Positions 17,449 through 26,274 of a DNA stretch of 64,000 nucleotides are shown here, in pieces. How positions within the stretch are numbered: the first letter of the stretch is position 1; each line of letters opens with the position of its first letter. Origin of the DNA: Longibacter salinarum. Its GTDB lineage: Bacteria; Bacteroidota; Rhodothermia; Rhodothermales; Salinibacteraceae. Both the position numbers and the translations under genes were made by a program. Location: the NCBI RefSeq assembly GCF_002554795.1, contig NZ_PDEQ01000007.1, forward strand, positions 163,631 to 227,630, in the 5' to 3' direction. Under the pieces are notes generated by a model, which saw only the letters and a list, made by a program, of their open reading frames with translations, had not been told where the DNA came from and did not search any database.

Positions 17449-18678
17449 TCACGGAGAAGCCGCCACGTCGGCCCGCCGCGAGCGGAGGAGCAACCACCCG
17501 CTGATAGAGGCCGCTGCGAGCGCGACGCCCGAGAGCACGACAAACAGGGTCATCGCACTCGACACATCCAGGAGCCAGCCGGCGAGCGGTGCGCCGATCG
17601 CCCCAATTCCAAAGACACCGAGGTAGGTGAAGCCGTACGACAGGCCGCGAGCCCGCGCCGGCGTGTACTCGGCGACGGTTGCCTGGTAGAGGGGCTGGAC
17701 GAGAAAGAGGAAGAAGCCGAGCACGGCGCTCCCCGCGAGGACGGCGACGGTGCCGAGCTGGACGACGGGCAGGAAGGCGAGAGCAATGAGAGACAGGGTC
17801 GTCAGGGCGGCGAGCATGCTGATCTCCGTCGGGTAGCGATCCGTCAGTTTGCCACCGACGAACTGCCCCAGCATCCCGATCATCAAGATGCCGGCGTAGA
17901 CGTAGTGCTCGGACTCAAGGCCGAGCGGAAGCTGGAAGGTGATGACCTCGCCAAGCATGTCGGGCAGAAAGGTGAGCACGCCGCGGTAGTAGAGGCCCGA
18001 CAGCATGACGATGGCGAACACGCCGGCGAAGGCCGTGGCGAAGAGCTGGCGGGACGTTTTCCCAAGCCGCTTGACGACATGCTCCGAAGAGTCCTCGGCG
18101 GTTTCCTCGGGCGTCTCGGCAGCGTGCTCATCGAACGAGGAGGTGAGCGCGTACGCTGTGGCGAGGGCTGCCGGAACAGCCAGGATAAATGCGACCCACT
18201 GCCAGTCGCCGATCCAGGCGAGCAGGAGGGCGGTGGCGAGCGGGCCGAAGGCAATCCCTGCGTTGCCGGCCATGCCGTGGAGCGCGAGCGCCCGGCCCCG
18301 CTGCGTCACGCCCTTGCTGATGAGGGAAAGTCCGGCCGGGTGATATACGCTCGCGGCGATGCCCCACGCCGCCATCGAGGCCGTTAGCGCCCACGGACTG
18401 GACGAGATGCTGAGCAGCGCAAACGAGCCGCCCATGCCGGCAAGACACACGGCGATGAGGCCGCGCGATCCGATCCGGTCGGACAGGATCCCACCCGGGA
18501 TCGCCCCTAGCCCGAACAGCGCGTACCCGACGCCCACCATCAGCCCCAGCTCTTTCGTCGGGATCGACAGCGCATCGGTCCACACCGTGACGAATATCGG
18601 GATCGATAGCTCGTACGTGTGGACCATGGCGTGAGCGATCGCGACGAGCCCAACGATGGATCGGTCGTTCGAGGTCAT
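17449..18678 (-). CDS. Major facilitator superfamily transporter
   Basis: 409 residues with twelve membrane helices in two halves joined by an acidic cytoplasmic loop (EHAAETPEETAEDSSE). The loop-2/3 MFS motif appears as GGILSDRIGSR and its second-half counterpart as GGKLTDRYP. The layout resembles fosmidomycin-resistance-like (Fsr) and related drug or metabolite exporters, but the substrate cannot be read. The ATG at 18678 is a good start. Downstream it runs into copy B of the structured repeat. Upstream it faces the DUF2461 gene across a gap with a 34-bp palindrome. Confidence 0.85.
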   Translation of the reverse strand: MTSNDRSIVGLVAIAHAMVHTYELSIPIFVTVWTDALSIPTKELGLMVGVGYALFGLGAIPGGILSDRIGSRGLIAVCLAGMGGSFALLSISSSPWALTASMAAWGIAASVYHPAGLSLISKGVTQRGRALALHGMAGNAGIAFGPLATALLLAWIGDWQWVAFILAVPAALATAYALTSSFDEHAAETPEETAEDSSEHVVKRLGKTSRQLFATAFAGVFAIVMLSGLYYRGVLTFLPDMLGEVITFQLPLGLESEHYVYAGILMIGMLGQFVGGKLTDRYPTEISMLAALTTLSLIALAFLPVVQLGTVAVLAGSAVLGFFLFLVQPLYQATVAEYTPARARGLSYGFTYLGVFGIGAIGAPLAGWLLDVSSAMTLFVVLSGVALAAASISGWLLLRSRRADVAASP

Positions 18679-18768
18679 GACGTGCGGTAGTGTGCGAGAG
18701 ACCGTGGAGGAAGGCGTACGAGGACCGGAGTTGCCAGATCCTCAGGAGGCAGCGTTAGGTTTTGGAGA

Positions 18769-18802
18769 GCGGTAAGGGCGCATTGCAATGCGCCCTTACC
18801 GC
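18769..18802. repeat. 34-bp perfect palindrome in a divergent gap
   Basis: The centre CATTGCAATG is flanked by GCGGTAAGGGCG and its exact complement, with no loop. A partial extra copy of one arm (GCGCCCTTACGG) follows at 18815-18826. It lies between the MFS gene and the DUF2461 gene, which point away from each other, so it is not a terminator of either. It may form a cruciform or an RNA hairpin, or be a scar of a small palindromic repeat. Confidence 0.8.
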
Positions 18803-18895
18803 AACGATGCTGACGCGCCCTTACGGTTTTGGGCGTAGTCGCCTTAGGTTTACGTAGACACATGTACGTTCTGCCTGACTCAATCTGCCCACCGC

Positions 18896-19603
18896 ATGAC
18901 CGACCTGATGGCGTATCCGCCCTTCCCGGGCTTTCGGGACGAGGCATTCGACTTTCTCCGAAAGCTTGAGGACAACAACGACCGGGACTGGTTCAAGCCG
19001 CGGAAGGAGACGTACGTAGACGAGCTGCGCGGGCCGCTGGAATGCCTCATCGCTGATGTGGCACGTCGACTGCACGATGCGGGTCTGCCCCTCACGGGCG
19101 ATCCGAAGAAGTCGCGTTTCCGAATCTATCGCGACACCCGGTTTTCGGAGGACAAACGGCCGTACAAGACGAACGTCGGCTGCGTCTTCGACCGGAGCGG
19201 AAGCAAGGACAAGAACGGTGTCATTTACGTTCACGTGGAGCCCGGTGCGTCCTTCATGGCGGGTGGCTTTTACCGCCCGGAGGTAAAATACTTGCGTCCC
19301 GTTCGGGAGCGCATCGCGAGCTCGCCAGCGGTCTTTTTCGAATTGCTGGCGCGGATGGAGGAATGTGGGCTTCCCGTGCATAGCCGGGACGATACGCTGA
19401 CGGGCATGCCGCGAGGCTTTTCGCAATACAAGGACGACGAGGAGGTGGCCAACGTGCTCCGGTGGAAGCACTACCTCGTGACCCGCGATGTCAGCGACGA
19501 CGACCTGCAGACGCCTGCGTTTGCAGAGCAGGTTGTGGCGATGGCTGAAGATGCGCGTCCGCTCCTGGAGTTCGTGTGGGATGCGGCAGAAGGCGGGGCG
19601 TAA
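18896..19603 (+). CDS. DUF2461 (TIGR02453) family protein
   Basis: 235 residues. The family signature is clear at the N-terminus: FLRKLEDNNDRDWFKPRKE, then SRFRIYRDTRFSEDKRPYKT, VHVEPGASFMAGGFYRPE and a C-terminal LRWKHYLVTRDV. Length matches the family. Its biochemical function is unknown; the fold is thought to be a single cytoplasmic domain. No signal peptide. The ATG at 18896 gives the usual short lead (MTDLMAYPPFPGF). Confidence 0.9.
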   Translation: MTDLMAYPPFPGFRDEAFDFLRKLEDNNDRDWFKPRKETYVDELRGPLECLIADVARRLHDAGLPLTGDPKKSRFRIYRDTRFSEDKRPYKTNVGCVFDRSGSKDKNGVIYVHVEPGASFMAGGFYRPEVKYLRPVRERIASSPAVFFELLARMEECGLPVHSRDDTLTGMPRGFSQYKDDEEVANVLRWKHYLVTRDVSDDDLQTPAFAEQVVAMAEDARPLLEFVWDAAEGGA

Positions 19604-19739
19604 GGCGATGAGGTTACAATGAGACGTGCCCGGGCGTGTATCGACCGGACCGGTTTTTGCCCTGGAAATCCATATCTCCCGCGGCTAAACAGGTTGTTTT
19701 TTTGGGACCGGAATCGCGAGTCAGATTCGCCAGAGCGTC

Positions 19740-20084
19740 ATGTCACAATCACTTCACCCGCTGATCGACACGTTTTTCGAGGCCAACGTCTTGAAGGCCG
19801 ATGGACCGGTGTTCGTTGACTTCTGGGAGCCGCGATGTCGGGCCTGTCAGGCCACGCGCTCCGATCTCGATCGTCTGGAACGCGAACTCGGTGAGAAAGC
19901 GAGGGTCATTTCTCTAAACGTCAACAGCTACCCCGACCTCGCCCACACGTTCGGCGTGTCGGCCGTCCCGACGCTGCTCGTCTTTCGCGAGGGCAGCGTC
20001 ACGGCCCGACTGCAGGGCGCCCGAAAGGTTGCTGCTCTCGTCGACCGCGTTACCGAAGCCGTTTCCCGCAAGCAGGCGGCGTAA
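19740..20084 (+). CDS. Thioredoxin-like protein with unusual CRAC active site
   Basis: 114 residues, a complete thioredoxin fold without signal peptide. The active-site helix begins VFVDFWEPRCRACQ, so the usual Trp-Cys-Gly-Pro-Cys is replaced by Arg-Cys33-Arg-Ala-Cys36. The cis-proline loop is normal (VSAVPTLLVFREG). Both cysteines are present, so thiol-disulfide chemistry is possible, but the redox potential and partners are likely to differ from thioredoxin. Flanking gaps (19604-19739 and 20085-20401) show no clear signal. It could alternatively serve as a chaperone-type thioredoxin-like protein. Confidence 0.85.
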   Translation: MSQSLHPLIDTFFEANVLKADGPVFVDFWEPRCRACQATRSDLDRLERELGEKARVISLNVNSYPDLAHTFGVSAVPTLLVFREGSVTARLQGARKVAALVDRVTEAVSRKQAA

Positions 20085-20401
20085 GTCGACGTTCGCGAGA
20101 TGCGACGGCGGTAATCGCACGTTGGGTTGAAAACCGAATGACGGGGTCATAACCTGTTTGGCAGACAGCCTTCACCGATCCGGCGGCATGGAGCTCTCGA
20201 CGATCGGTCCTCGCTGTGCTCACGACACAAGGCGTGGTTGATCTCGCGCACCGGATCCACTACGTCCTTACGAAAGGATCACCTTCAGGCGTGCGAATAG
20301 ACATGAACGACCGCGCTTACGTTTTTGCGTTCCATCCGCCCCAGAGGTTGTAAGCGTATCTGGCGTTTTCCATTTCCCGCGGGTTCTTGCGCAGCGGATC
20401 C

Positions 20402-22243
20402 ATGGCCCTTCTCTATTCGCTACTCTTGCTCGGACAATCGGGGCCGGCTCTGACCACCGACATGCTCGTCGTGCTCGGCGTCATCGCGGTCGCATTGGTG
20501 TTCTTCGTCACGGAAGTCGTTCCGATTGACGTCACCGCGATCGGCATCATGGTGGCCATGATTGTGCTGGAGCCCTGGACGCAGATCAGTCCGGCTGATG
20601 GCCTCGCTGGATTCTCTAGTCCGGCCACGATCACCGTGCTCGCCATGTTCATCATGAGCGAAGGCGTTCGCCGAACAGGGTTGCTGCGGATCCTCGGCGA
20701 TCGCATCGTAGAATGGGGCCGCGGGAGCTTTTTTCGCCAGTACGCGACCGTGATGGGGCTGGCGGGTGGCAGCGCGGGCGTCATCAACAACACCCCGGTG
20801 GTGGCGATGATGATTCCGATGGTGATGAACATCGCCCAGCGAACGCGCACCTCGCCGTCGAAGCTGTTGATGCCCCTGTCCTTCATGGCGATGATGGGGG
20901 GAATGCTAACGCTCATCGGGACCTCAACGAGCATCCTCGCGAGCGACGTGTCAGCGCGCCTCATCGGGCAGCCGTTTTCGATGTTCGAGTTTACACACCT
21001 GGGAGCGCTTGTCACCGCGGCGGGGGGAGCGTACTTGCTGTTCGTCGGGTACCGCCTGATTCCCGAGCGCGTGAAGCCGACGGACGACCTCACCGATGAT
21101 TTCCAGATGGGTGAGTTCCTCAGCGAGGTCGTGGTGCGAGAAGATTCGCCTCTCGTCGGGCAGACCGTCGGGCGCGTGTTCGAGAAGCTTCATCTGGATG
21201 TCGACATCGTCCAGATTATCCGTGATAGACAGCCGTTTCCGGCTCCCGTCATCAACAAAGAGTTTCGAGCGGGAGACGTGCTCATGCTGCGCACGAATCG
21301 TCCGACCCTTGTTGACCTGATGGCGTCGCAGAAACTTGACTCGCTCGCCCAGGTGAAGATCACCGACGAAGATTTTGGCGCGGGGGAGAGCAGTGAGGTA
21401 CTGGTGGAGCTGGTGCTTCTCTCGGATAACCCGCTCGTCGGGGAAACGCTGCGCTCGGTTCGCTTCGCCCAGCGATACGACGCGTTGGTTCTGGCGATCC
21501 GGCGGAGCGGGGCCACCATCCAGGAGCGAATCGACGAGATGGTGCTGGAAGGCGGCGACACCCTTCTCGTACAGGCGTCTCCATCGGCGATGGCGCGGTT
21601 TACGCAGAACCGAACCTTCATCGTCGTGCAGGACCGTGCGCCGGATGTGCGTCGGGAGAAGATCGGCATCGCTCTGGCCGTATTCGCTGGCGTGATCGTC
21701 GTTGCGGCGCTGGACCTTCTACCGATCGTCGTTGCGGCGCTCGTAGGCGTTCCCGCGATGCTGGCGACGGGGTGCATTCGGCCGACCGAGCTCTACGGCG
21801 CGGTGGATTGGAGCGTGATTTTTCTTCTAGCCGGCGTCATTCCTCTCGGTATGGCATTGGAGCGAACAGGGGGAGCGGCGTACCTGGCCCATCTTTTCGC
21901 GGGACTGGGAGAGAACTGGCCGCCCTTCCTTCTGCTGCTCCTGTTTTACCTTTTCACTGCGCTCATCACGGAGGTCATTTCCAATAATGCGAGTGTGGTG
22001 CTGATGATACCGGTCGCTGTGGACGCGGCGGTGCTGACGGGAGCCAATCCATTCGCATTCGTGATGGCGGTCACGTTTGCCGCGTCAACGGCCATGCTCA
22101 CGCCGGTCGGGTATCAGACCAACCTGATGGTGTACGGCCCGGGCGGCTACCACTTTACTGACTTCTTCCGGGTTGGCGGGCCGCTGCAGGTGTTGCTGGC
22201 GATCGTAACGTGTGGTGGGATTTACATGATCTGGGGACTGTAA
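20402..22243 (+). CDS. SLC13-family permease with two TrkA-C domains
   Basis: About 613 residues. An N-terminal half permease (helices ~15-220) contains NNTPVVAMMIPMVM. Two tandem TrkA-C/RCK-C regulatory domains follow (SPLVGQTVGRVFEKL... and NPLVGETLRSVRFAQ...), then the second half permease with the matching SNNASVVLMIP. These paired Asn-rich re-entrant motifs are typical of the divalent-anion:Na+ symporter family (sulfate, dicarboxylates and similar). TrkA-C domains suggest control by a small ligand. The ATG at 20402 is preferred over an upstream TTG (20387). The substrate is not determinable by eye. Confidence 0.88.
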   Translation: MALLYSLLLLGQSGPALTTDMLVVLGVIAVALVFFVTEVVPIDVTAIGIMVAMIVLEPWTQISPADGLAGFSSPATITVLAMFIMSEGVRRTGLLRILGDRIVEWGRGSFFRQYATVMGLAGGSAGVINNTPVVAMMIPMVMNIAQRTRTSPSKLLMPLSFMAMMGGMLTLIGTSTSILASDVSARLIGQPFSMFEFTHLGALVTAAGGAYLLFVGYRLIPERVKPTDDLTDDFQMGEFLSEVVVREDSPLVGQTVGRVFEKLHLDVDIVQIIRDRQPFPAPVINKEFRAGDVLMLRTNRPTLVDLMASQKLDSLAQVKITDEDFGAGESSEVLVELVLLSDNPLVGETLRSVRFAQRYDALVLAIRRSGATIQERIDEMVLEGGDTLLVQASPSAMARFTQNRTFIVVQDRAPDVRREKIGIALAVFAGVIVVAALDLLPIVVAALVGVPAMLATGCIRPTELYGAVDWSVIFLLAGVIPLGMALERTGGAAYLAHLFAGLGENWPPFLLLLLFYLFTALITEVISNNASVVLMIPVAVDAAVLTGANPFAFVMAVTFAASTAMLTPVGYQTNLMVYGPGGYHFTDFFRVGGPLQVLLAIVTCGGIYMIWGL

Positions 22244-22347
22244 CCCGGCGAGCGGCCGGCACACGGTCTCGCCCATTGAGACGAAGGTCGTTGCGCCGTA
22301 TACTTTCGAACGGATCGTTCTTCCCCTGACTTCCTCCCGGTTCTCTT

Positions 22348-23346
22348 ATGCAAACCCGATCGTTCGGCTCAACCGGCCTCACCGTCACCTCGATTGGCCT
22401 GGGCCTTGCCGCGCTGGGACGACCTGGCTACATCAACCTCGGTCATGGCGATGACCTTGAGGGGCGCCGCGAGGTCGAGGCGCTCGAGCAGCACACGCAC
22501 GATATGCTCGATGCGGCGTGGGATCTTGGGATTCGCTACTTCGACGCGGCTCGCTCCTACGGAAAAGCGGAATCGTTCCTCGGGTCCTGGTTGCGGTTGC
22601 GAGGACGTGCCGGGGAGGACGCTACCGTGGGGTCGAAATGGGGCTACACGTACACGGCCGACTGGCAGGTCGATGCCGACGTGCATGAGGTGAAGGATCA
22701 CTCGCTAAGCGTGCTACAGCGCCAGTGGCCCGAGAGTCGGGAACGGCTGGGCGAACACCTCGATCTCTACCAGATTCACTCGGCAACGCTCTCGACCGGC
22801 GTGCTCGAGGACGACCAAGTGATGGGAGAACTCGCCCGCCTGAAGCACAACGAGGGCATTGCGATCGGGTTATCGCTCAGTGGCCCGAACCAGGCCGACA
22901 CGCTCGAGCGGGCGCTGGAGGTGAAGGTCGACGGGGAGCAACTGTTCGATGCAGTGCAGGCGACCTGGAATCTGCTGGAGCCGTCGGCCGAAACGATGCT
23001 CCAGGCCGCGAGCGATGCTGGCCTCGGCGTCATCGTCAAAGAAGTGCTTGCAAACGGTCGATTGACACCACGAAACGATCGGGAAATATTTTCGGATCGA
23101 TTTTCGCTGTTAAAGAGAGAAGCCAGCCGCCTGGATACGACGGTCGATGCACTGGCTATGGCCGCTGTTATCGCGCAGCCGTGGGTCGACGTCGCCCTGA
23201 GCGGAGCCGCGACGACCTCCCAACTTCGCTCGAATGTGGCGGCGCTGGACGTGCATTGGGATGACACGGCTTCAAACGCTCTGGCTGTTCTCGCTGAGGA
23301 GCCGTCCCAGTACTGGGACACACGCGGAAATCTACCCTGGAATTGA
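22348..23346 (+). CDS. Aldo/keto reductase family oxidoreductase
   Basis: 332 residues, the normal length for the family, cytoplasmic. Catalytic tetrad candidates are visible: Asp and Tyr in YFDAARSYGKAE, Lys in GSKWGY and His in LYQIHSA. It begins MQTRSFGSTGLTVTSIGLGL, the standard opening strand and turn. Such enzymes reduce aldehydes or ketones with NADPH; the substrate is unknown. It starts 105 bp after the SLC13 gene on the same strand but there is no firm sign that they form an operon. The 398-bp gap that follows (to 23744) shows nothing I can support. Confidence 0.9.
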   Translation: MQTRSFGSTGLTVTSIGLGLAALGRPGYINLGHGDDLEGRREVEALEQHTHDMLDAAWDLGIRYFDAARSYGKAESFLGSWLRLRGRAGEDATVGSKWGYTYTADWQVDADVHEVKDHSLSVLQRQWPESRERLGEHLDLYQIHSATLSTGVLEDDQVMGELARLKHNEGIAIGLSLSGPNQADTLERALEVKVDGEQLFDAVQATWNLLEPSAETMLQAASDAGLGVIVKEVLANGRLTPRNDREIFSDRFSLLKREASRLDTTVDALAMAAVIAQPWVDVALSGAATTSQLRSNVAALDVHWDDTASNALAVLAEEPSQYWDTRGNLPWN

Positions 23347-23744
23347 GGGCGATAGATTTGCGGCTCGCGGCCGAGATCCCGGCTTTATCTTAGAATTTCC
23401 TTTCTTCACCCAACATGCATGATGATGTTGGATATGTGACGGAAGTCAAGGGAACGTCGTACCGTAATAGGGCTTACGATTTCTCCATGAGCGAGAAGAT
23501 CACACAAGCTTGATCCAACAGCGCATAGAAGCCGACCCTCGGGCTCTCGTCTTCCGCTCGACGCACCGTCCCCGGCTCCATCATCCTGGTATGAGAGGAG
23601 GTGAGTCGAAGCGTCGAGTGCTCAATTGTACGCCTCGTGGAGCGTGCTCAAAACGAGCCTCCCTGCTGCTCGACGGTTCCCGCGACGTTCCCTGAAACGC
23701 GCTCTCTCTAGTTCCCCCCTCTCCACCATTTCGCTCCCGGCCCC

Positions 23745-24623
23745 ATGGACCTGACCCCATCTGACGTACGAAATCATTCGTTCTCCCGAGCCCTTCGGGG
23801 ATTTGATGCTGAGGAGGTCAAATCGTATCTCCAGACCGTCGCCGACGAACTCGACACGCTGTCCGGTGAACGGAACGAGATGAAGTCTCGAATCGAGAAG
23901 CTCGAGAGCAAGGTCGAGCGGTATGGAGCCGTGGCTCGCGTGCTGGACGAAACGATTGACGACACGAACCGCTCGACGGAGGAACTCGTCCGCGATGTGA
24001 AGGCGAAGCTGGATGCGGCGAAGGAGGACGCAGAGGAGGTGGCGCGGAATGCGGAGGAGCAGGCGCGCGCGATCCGTCGCAAGACGGCGCAGCTCCACGA
24101 ACGGATTCGGCAGGAGGCCGACGAGGTCACCGAGCAGCGCCGCGACCTGGCCCGCCGACAGCAGAAGCTGATGCAGATTACGGCCCAGCTCACAGAGCTG
24201 GCTGGTGGGCAGATCGACGCGGAGGCATCCTCTAGCGACGGGGCGGCGAACACCTCCACGACGCCGCCGACGCTCTACTCGGGTGGCCGCCCGCAGGAGG
24301 AGGCGGGGCAGAAGGAGAAGAAAGAGAAGACGAAGCAGGAGTGGATCGACTCGCTCTTCCCGAACCGCCTCGGTGCGGGGGACGCACCACAGCCAGAGCG
24401 GGAGCCGGCACAATCCACGTCAGAACCCACGTCACAGGAATCGGAGGAGCCGGCAGAGGGGCAGAAATCATCGGGCTCGTCTCACTTCGAGGCAATCAAG
24501 CAGGATGTGAAAAGCCAGGGGGGACAGAAGCAGGCGCGCCCGTCAGCCTCGGACGATGATGAGGATGGGCCGTCGACGAATGAACTGGAGCGCATCTGGG
24601 ATATTTTTGACCAGACGCAATAG
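23745..24623 (+). CDS. DivIVA-domain coiled-coil protein
   Basis: 292 residues. The N-terminus is the DivIVA membrane-binding and curvature-sensing motif (LTPSDVRNHSFSRALRGFDAEEVKSYL). A long coiled coil (~30-165) follows. The second half is a low-complexity, acidic, probably disordered tail rich in Ser, Glu and Gln, ending with a short conserved-looking NELERIWDIFDQTQ. DivIVA-type proteins mark cell poles or septa and recruit other proteins; the tail may be the docking part. It stands alone with its own terminator. The partner is unknown. Confidence 0.88.
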   Translation: MDLTPSDVRNHSFSRALRGFDAEEVKSYLQTVADELDTLSGERNEMKSRIEKLESKVERYGAVARVLDETIDDTNRSTEELVRDVKAKLDAAKEDAEEVARNAEEQARAIRRKTAQLHERIRQEADEVTEQRRDLARRQQKLMQITAQLTELAGGQIDAEASSSDGAANTSTTPPTLYSGGRPQEEAGQKEKKEKTKQEWIDSLFPNRLGAGDAPQPEREPAQSTSEPTSQESEEPAEGQKSSGSSHFEAIKQDVKSQGGQKQARPSASDDDEDGPSTNELERIWDIFDQTQ

Positions 24624-24676
24624 TAGGTCTGAAGTTGGAGGCATTCCGCGCCTCTGAAAATCATACAAGACGTTGT

Positions 24677-24713
24677 GCGGCCGATCTCTCAACTGGGAGA
24701 TCGGTCGCTTTTT
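24677..24713 (+). terminator. Rho-independent terminator
   Basis: Stem GCGGCCGATCTC (24677-24688) with GAGATCGGTCGC (24697-24708), one G-T pair, then five T. It follows the DivIVA-like gene. Confidence 0.9.
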
Positions 24714-24934
24714 GTTTGGGGATGCTACCGCCGCAACAATTCCGTGAACGGGTCCCCCGCACGTACAACTTCGATATTCGTTCGTGTGTACGTATCACGT
24801 TCATTCACACTTGATACATGAAAGAAGCGTCTCAATCTCGAGACCGCGTCACGTCCATTTTCTTCGGTGGAGCGCGTCTCCACGGTGCGGCGTCGGTCTC
24901 GTGCTTTGCCGATACACCTGGAGATGACGGATCG

Positions 24935-25441
24935 ATGGCTATGGACTATGTACCGCAACGGATCGCATCGACGCGTTCTTGGATGACTGCACGTCTCCTT
25001 CTCGCGGCGACCGCTTTCACCATCGTTGCCTCGTTTGGGAGCGCGGAGTCGACGTATGCTCAGCGCATCGTCGAGGTAGATGGGCCGGGCGATGGAGAAA
25101 CCACGTACATGATGCAGTCGCCTCGGCCACTCGGGGACAACGTGATGGTGCGCGCGCTGGGCGTGCGGGGTCGCGACGGACAGGTTCGCTATGCGCTCAT
25201 GGTGCGCAACGTGACAGAAGGAGCGGCCGTGACCCTCATGGCGAACAGCGAGCCCGTCGAGGTTCTACGCACGGACGTGACGACGCGCACTCCTCGCACG
25301 CTTTCTGTATACATCTCGCCATCCGGGCTACTGACCCTAGCTCATGCTGCCTCCGCAACCATCTCGATTGGTGGAAACCAGTACCCTTTTCCCGGCGAGG
25401 TAAAGGCATCGCTGACGACGATCCACGAGAAGACCCACTAG
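24935..25441 (+). CDS. Secreted hypothetical protein
   Basis: About 168 residues from the ATG at 24935. The frame is open to 24818, and the ATG at 24983 is an even closer start to the signal peptide (ARLLLAATAFTIVASFG, cleavage near TYAQ). The mature part is beta-rich with no obvious catalytic residues (YALMVRNVTEGAAVTLMANSE). It resembles the size and style of the secreted protein at 15210-15764, both having about 110-160 mature residues, but I see no clear alignment. A bidirectional terminator-like hairpin follows. Confidence 0.65.
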   Translation: MAMDYVPQRIASTRSWMTARLLLAATAFTIVASFGSAESTYAQRIVEVDGPGDGETTYMMQSPRPLGDNVMVRALGVRGRDGQVRYALMVRNVTEGAAVTLMANSEPVEVLRTDVTTRTPRTLSVYISPSGLLTLAHAASATISIGGNQYPFPGEVKASLTTIHEKTH

Positions 25442-25476
25442 CGGAAAGGGACACCGTTAGCAACGAAGCAAACGGA

Positions 25477-25514
25477 AACGCCCCCGAACCGGCGCAGGAG
25501 CCGGCGGGGGCGTT
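25477..25514. terminator. Terminator-like hairpin between convergent genes
   Basis: Arms AACGCCCCCG (25477-25486) and CGGGGGCGTT (25505-25514), with a second nested pair (CCGGC/GCCGG). The T-tract is weak. It lies between convergent genes and may serve both. Confidence 0.7.
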
Positions 25515-25557
25515 CTTGCTATAAACCGAGGAATCTCAGGAGTGAGATGGGCACTGA

Positions 25558-25998
25558 TTAGCCCTTCGTCGGCGAGTTGTACTGTGAGAGCACTCGAAGC
25601 GTGTGGGTCCGTACGGTCGTCGAGGGATCCGACTGGAGATGCCGCACGATCGCACTCACCTGGGATTCTAGCTTATCCATTGCGTGAAGGGCATCAAGGG
25701 CGCCCATTCGCACATCGTCATTCTGGTCCTCATCGAAATACATTCTGGAGAGGCGATCGGCGAAGTACGTCGGGTCGATTTTCGAATTCTCGCGATCGGC
25801 GAACTGTTGAATCAGGGAGATTCCCTGTTTTTGTGTTTTCGGGTCATCGGAGTTGAGCATCTCTACGATTTGAGCCTGGACCCGTTGTGTGTACACGGCG
25901 TCCGGGGAAGCCGAGCTCTGCGCAAACGCGGAGGGAGCGGCGAGAAGCAAGAGCGCGAGGAATGCGGCGGCGGAGCGGAAAAAGAGATGTCGATACAT
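25558..25998 (-). CDS. Secreted HEAT-like helical protein
   Basis: 146 residues from the ATG at 25998, which directly starts a signal peptide (RHLFFRSAAAFLALLLLAAPSAFAQ). The mature part is all-helical, with two or three HEAT-like units (KTQKQGISLIQQFADRE; VRMGALDALHAMDKLE; TVRTHTLRVLSQY). Likely periplasmic and protein-binding. The frame extends to 26130, but that part lacks signal-peptide character. Convergent with the preceding gene. Confidence 0.7.
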   Translation of the reverse strand: MYRHLFFRSAAAFLALLLLAAPSAFAQSSASPDAVYTQRVQAQIVEMLNSDDPKTQKQGISLIQQFADRENSKIDPTYFADRLSRMYFDEDQNDDVRMGALDALHAMDKLESQVSAIVRHLQSDPSTTVRTHTLRVLSQYNSPTKG

Positions 25999-26274
25999 GG
26001 CGAAGATAGTGTTTGCTGATGCGAGCACGAGAAGGTGACGCTGAAAACATGGACGCAGTCCGCGGTGCTGCGTCGCCAACGCCACTTTTAAAGCGTATTG
26101 GAAAGGAAAAAGGTTACAGCGCTCTGGCAAAATGTGCCTCGTGATGTCCCGGTCTTGAGCGGGCTCGATGGATCAAGCTGAACCGAAGGGTGGGTGCACA
26201 GGTAGAAATTTTCCATGTGATGCCGGTCCTGCGACGACCGCTCTGCGTCTCCTCTTTTTCCGTCAGATCGCTCC

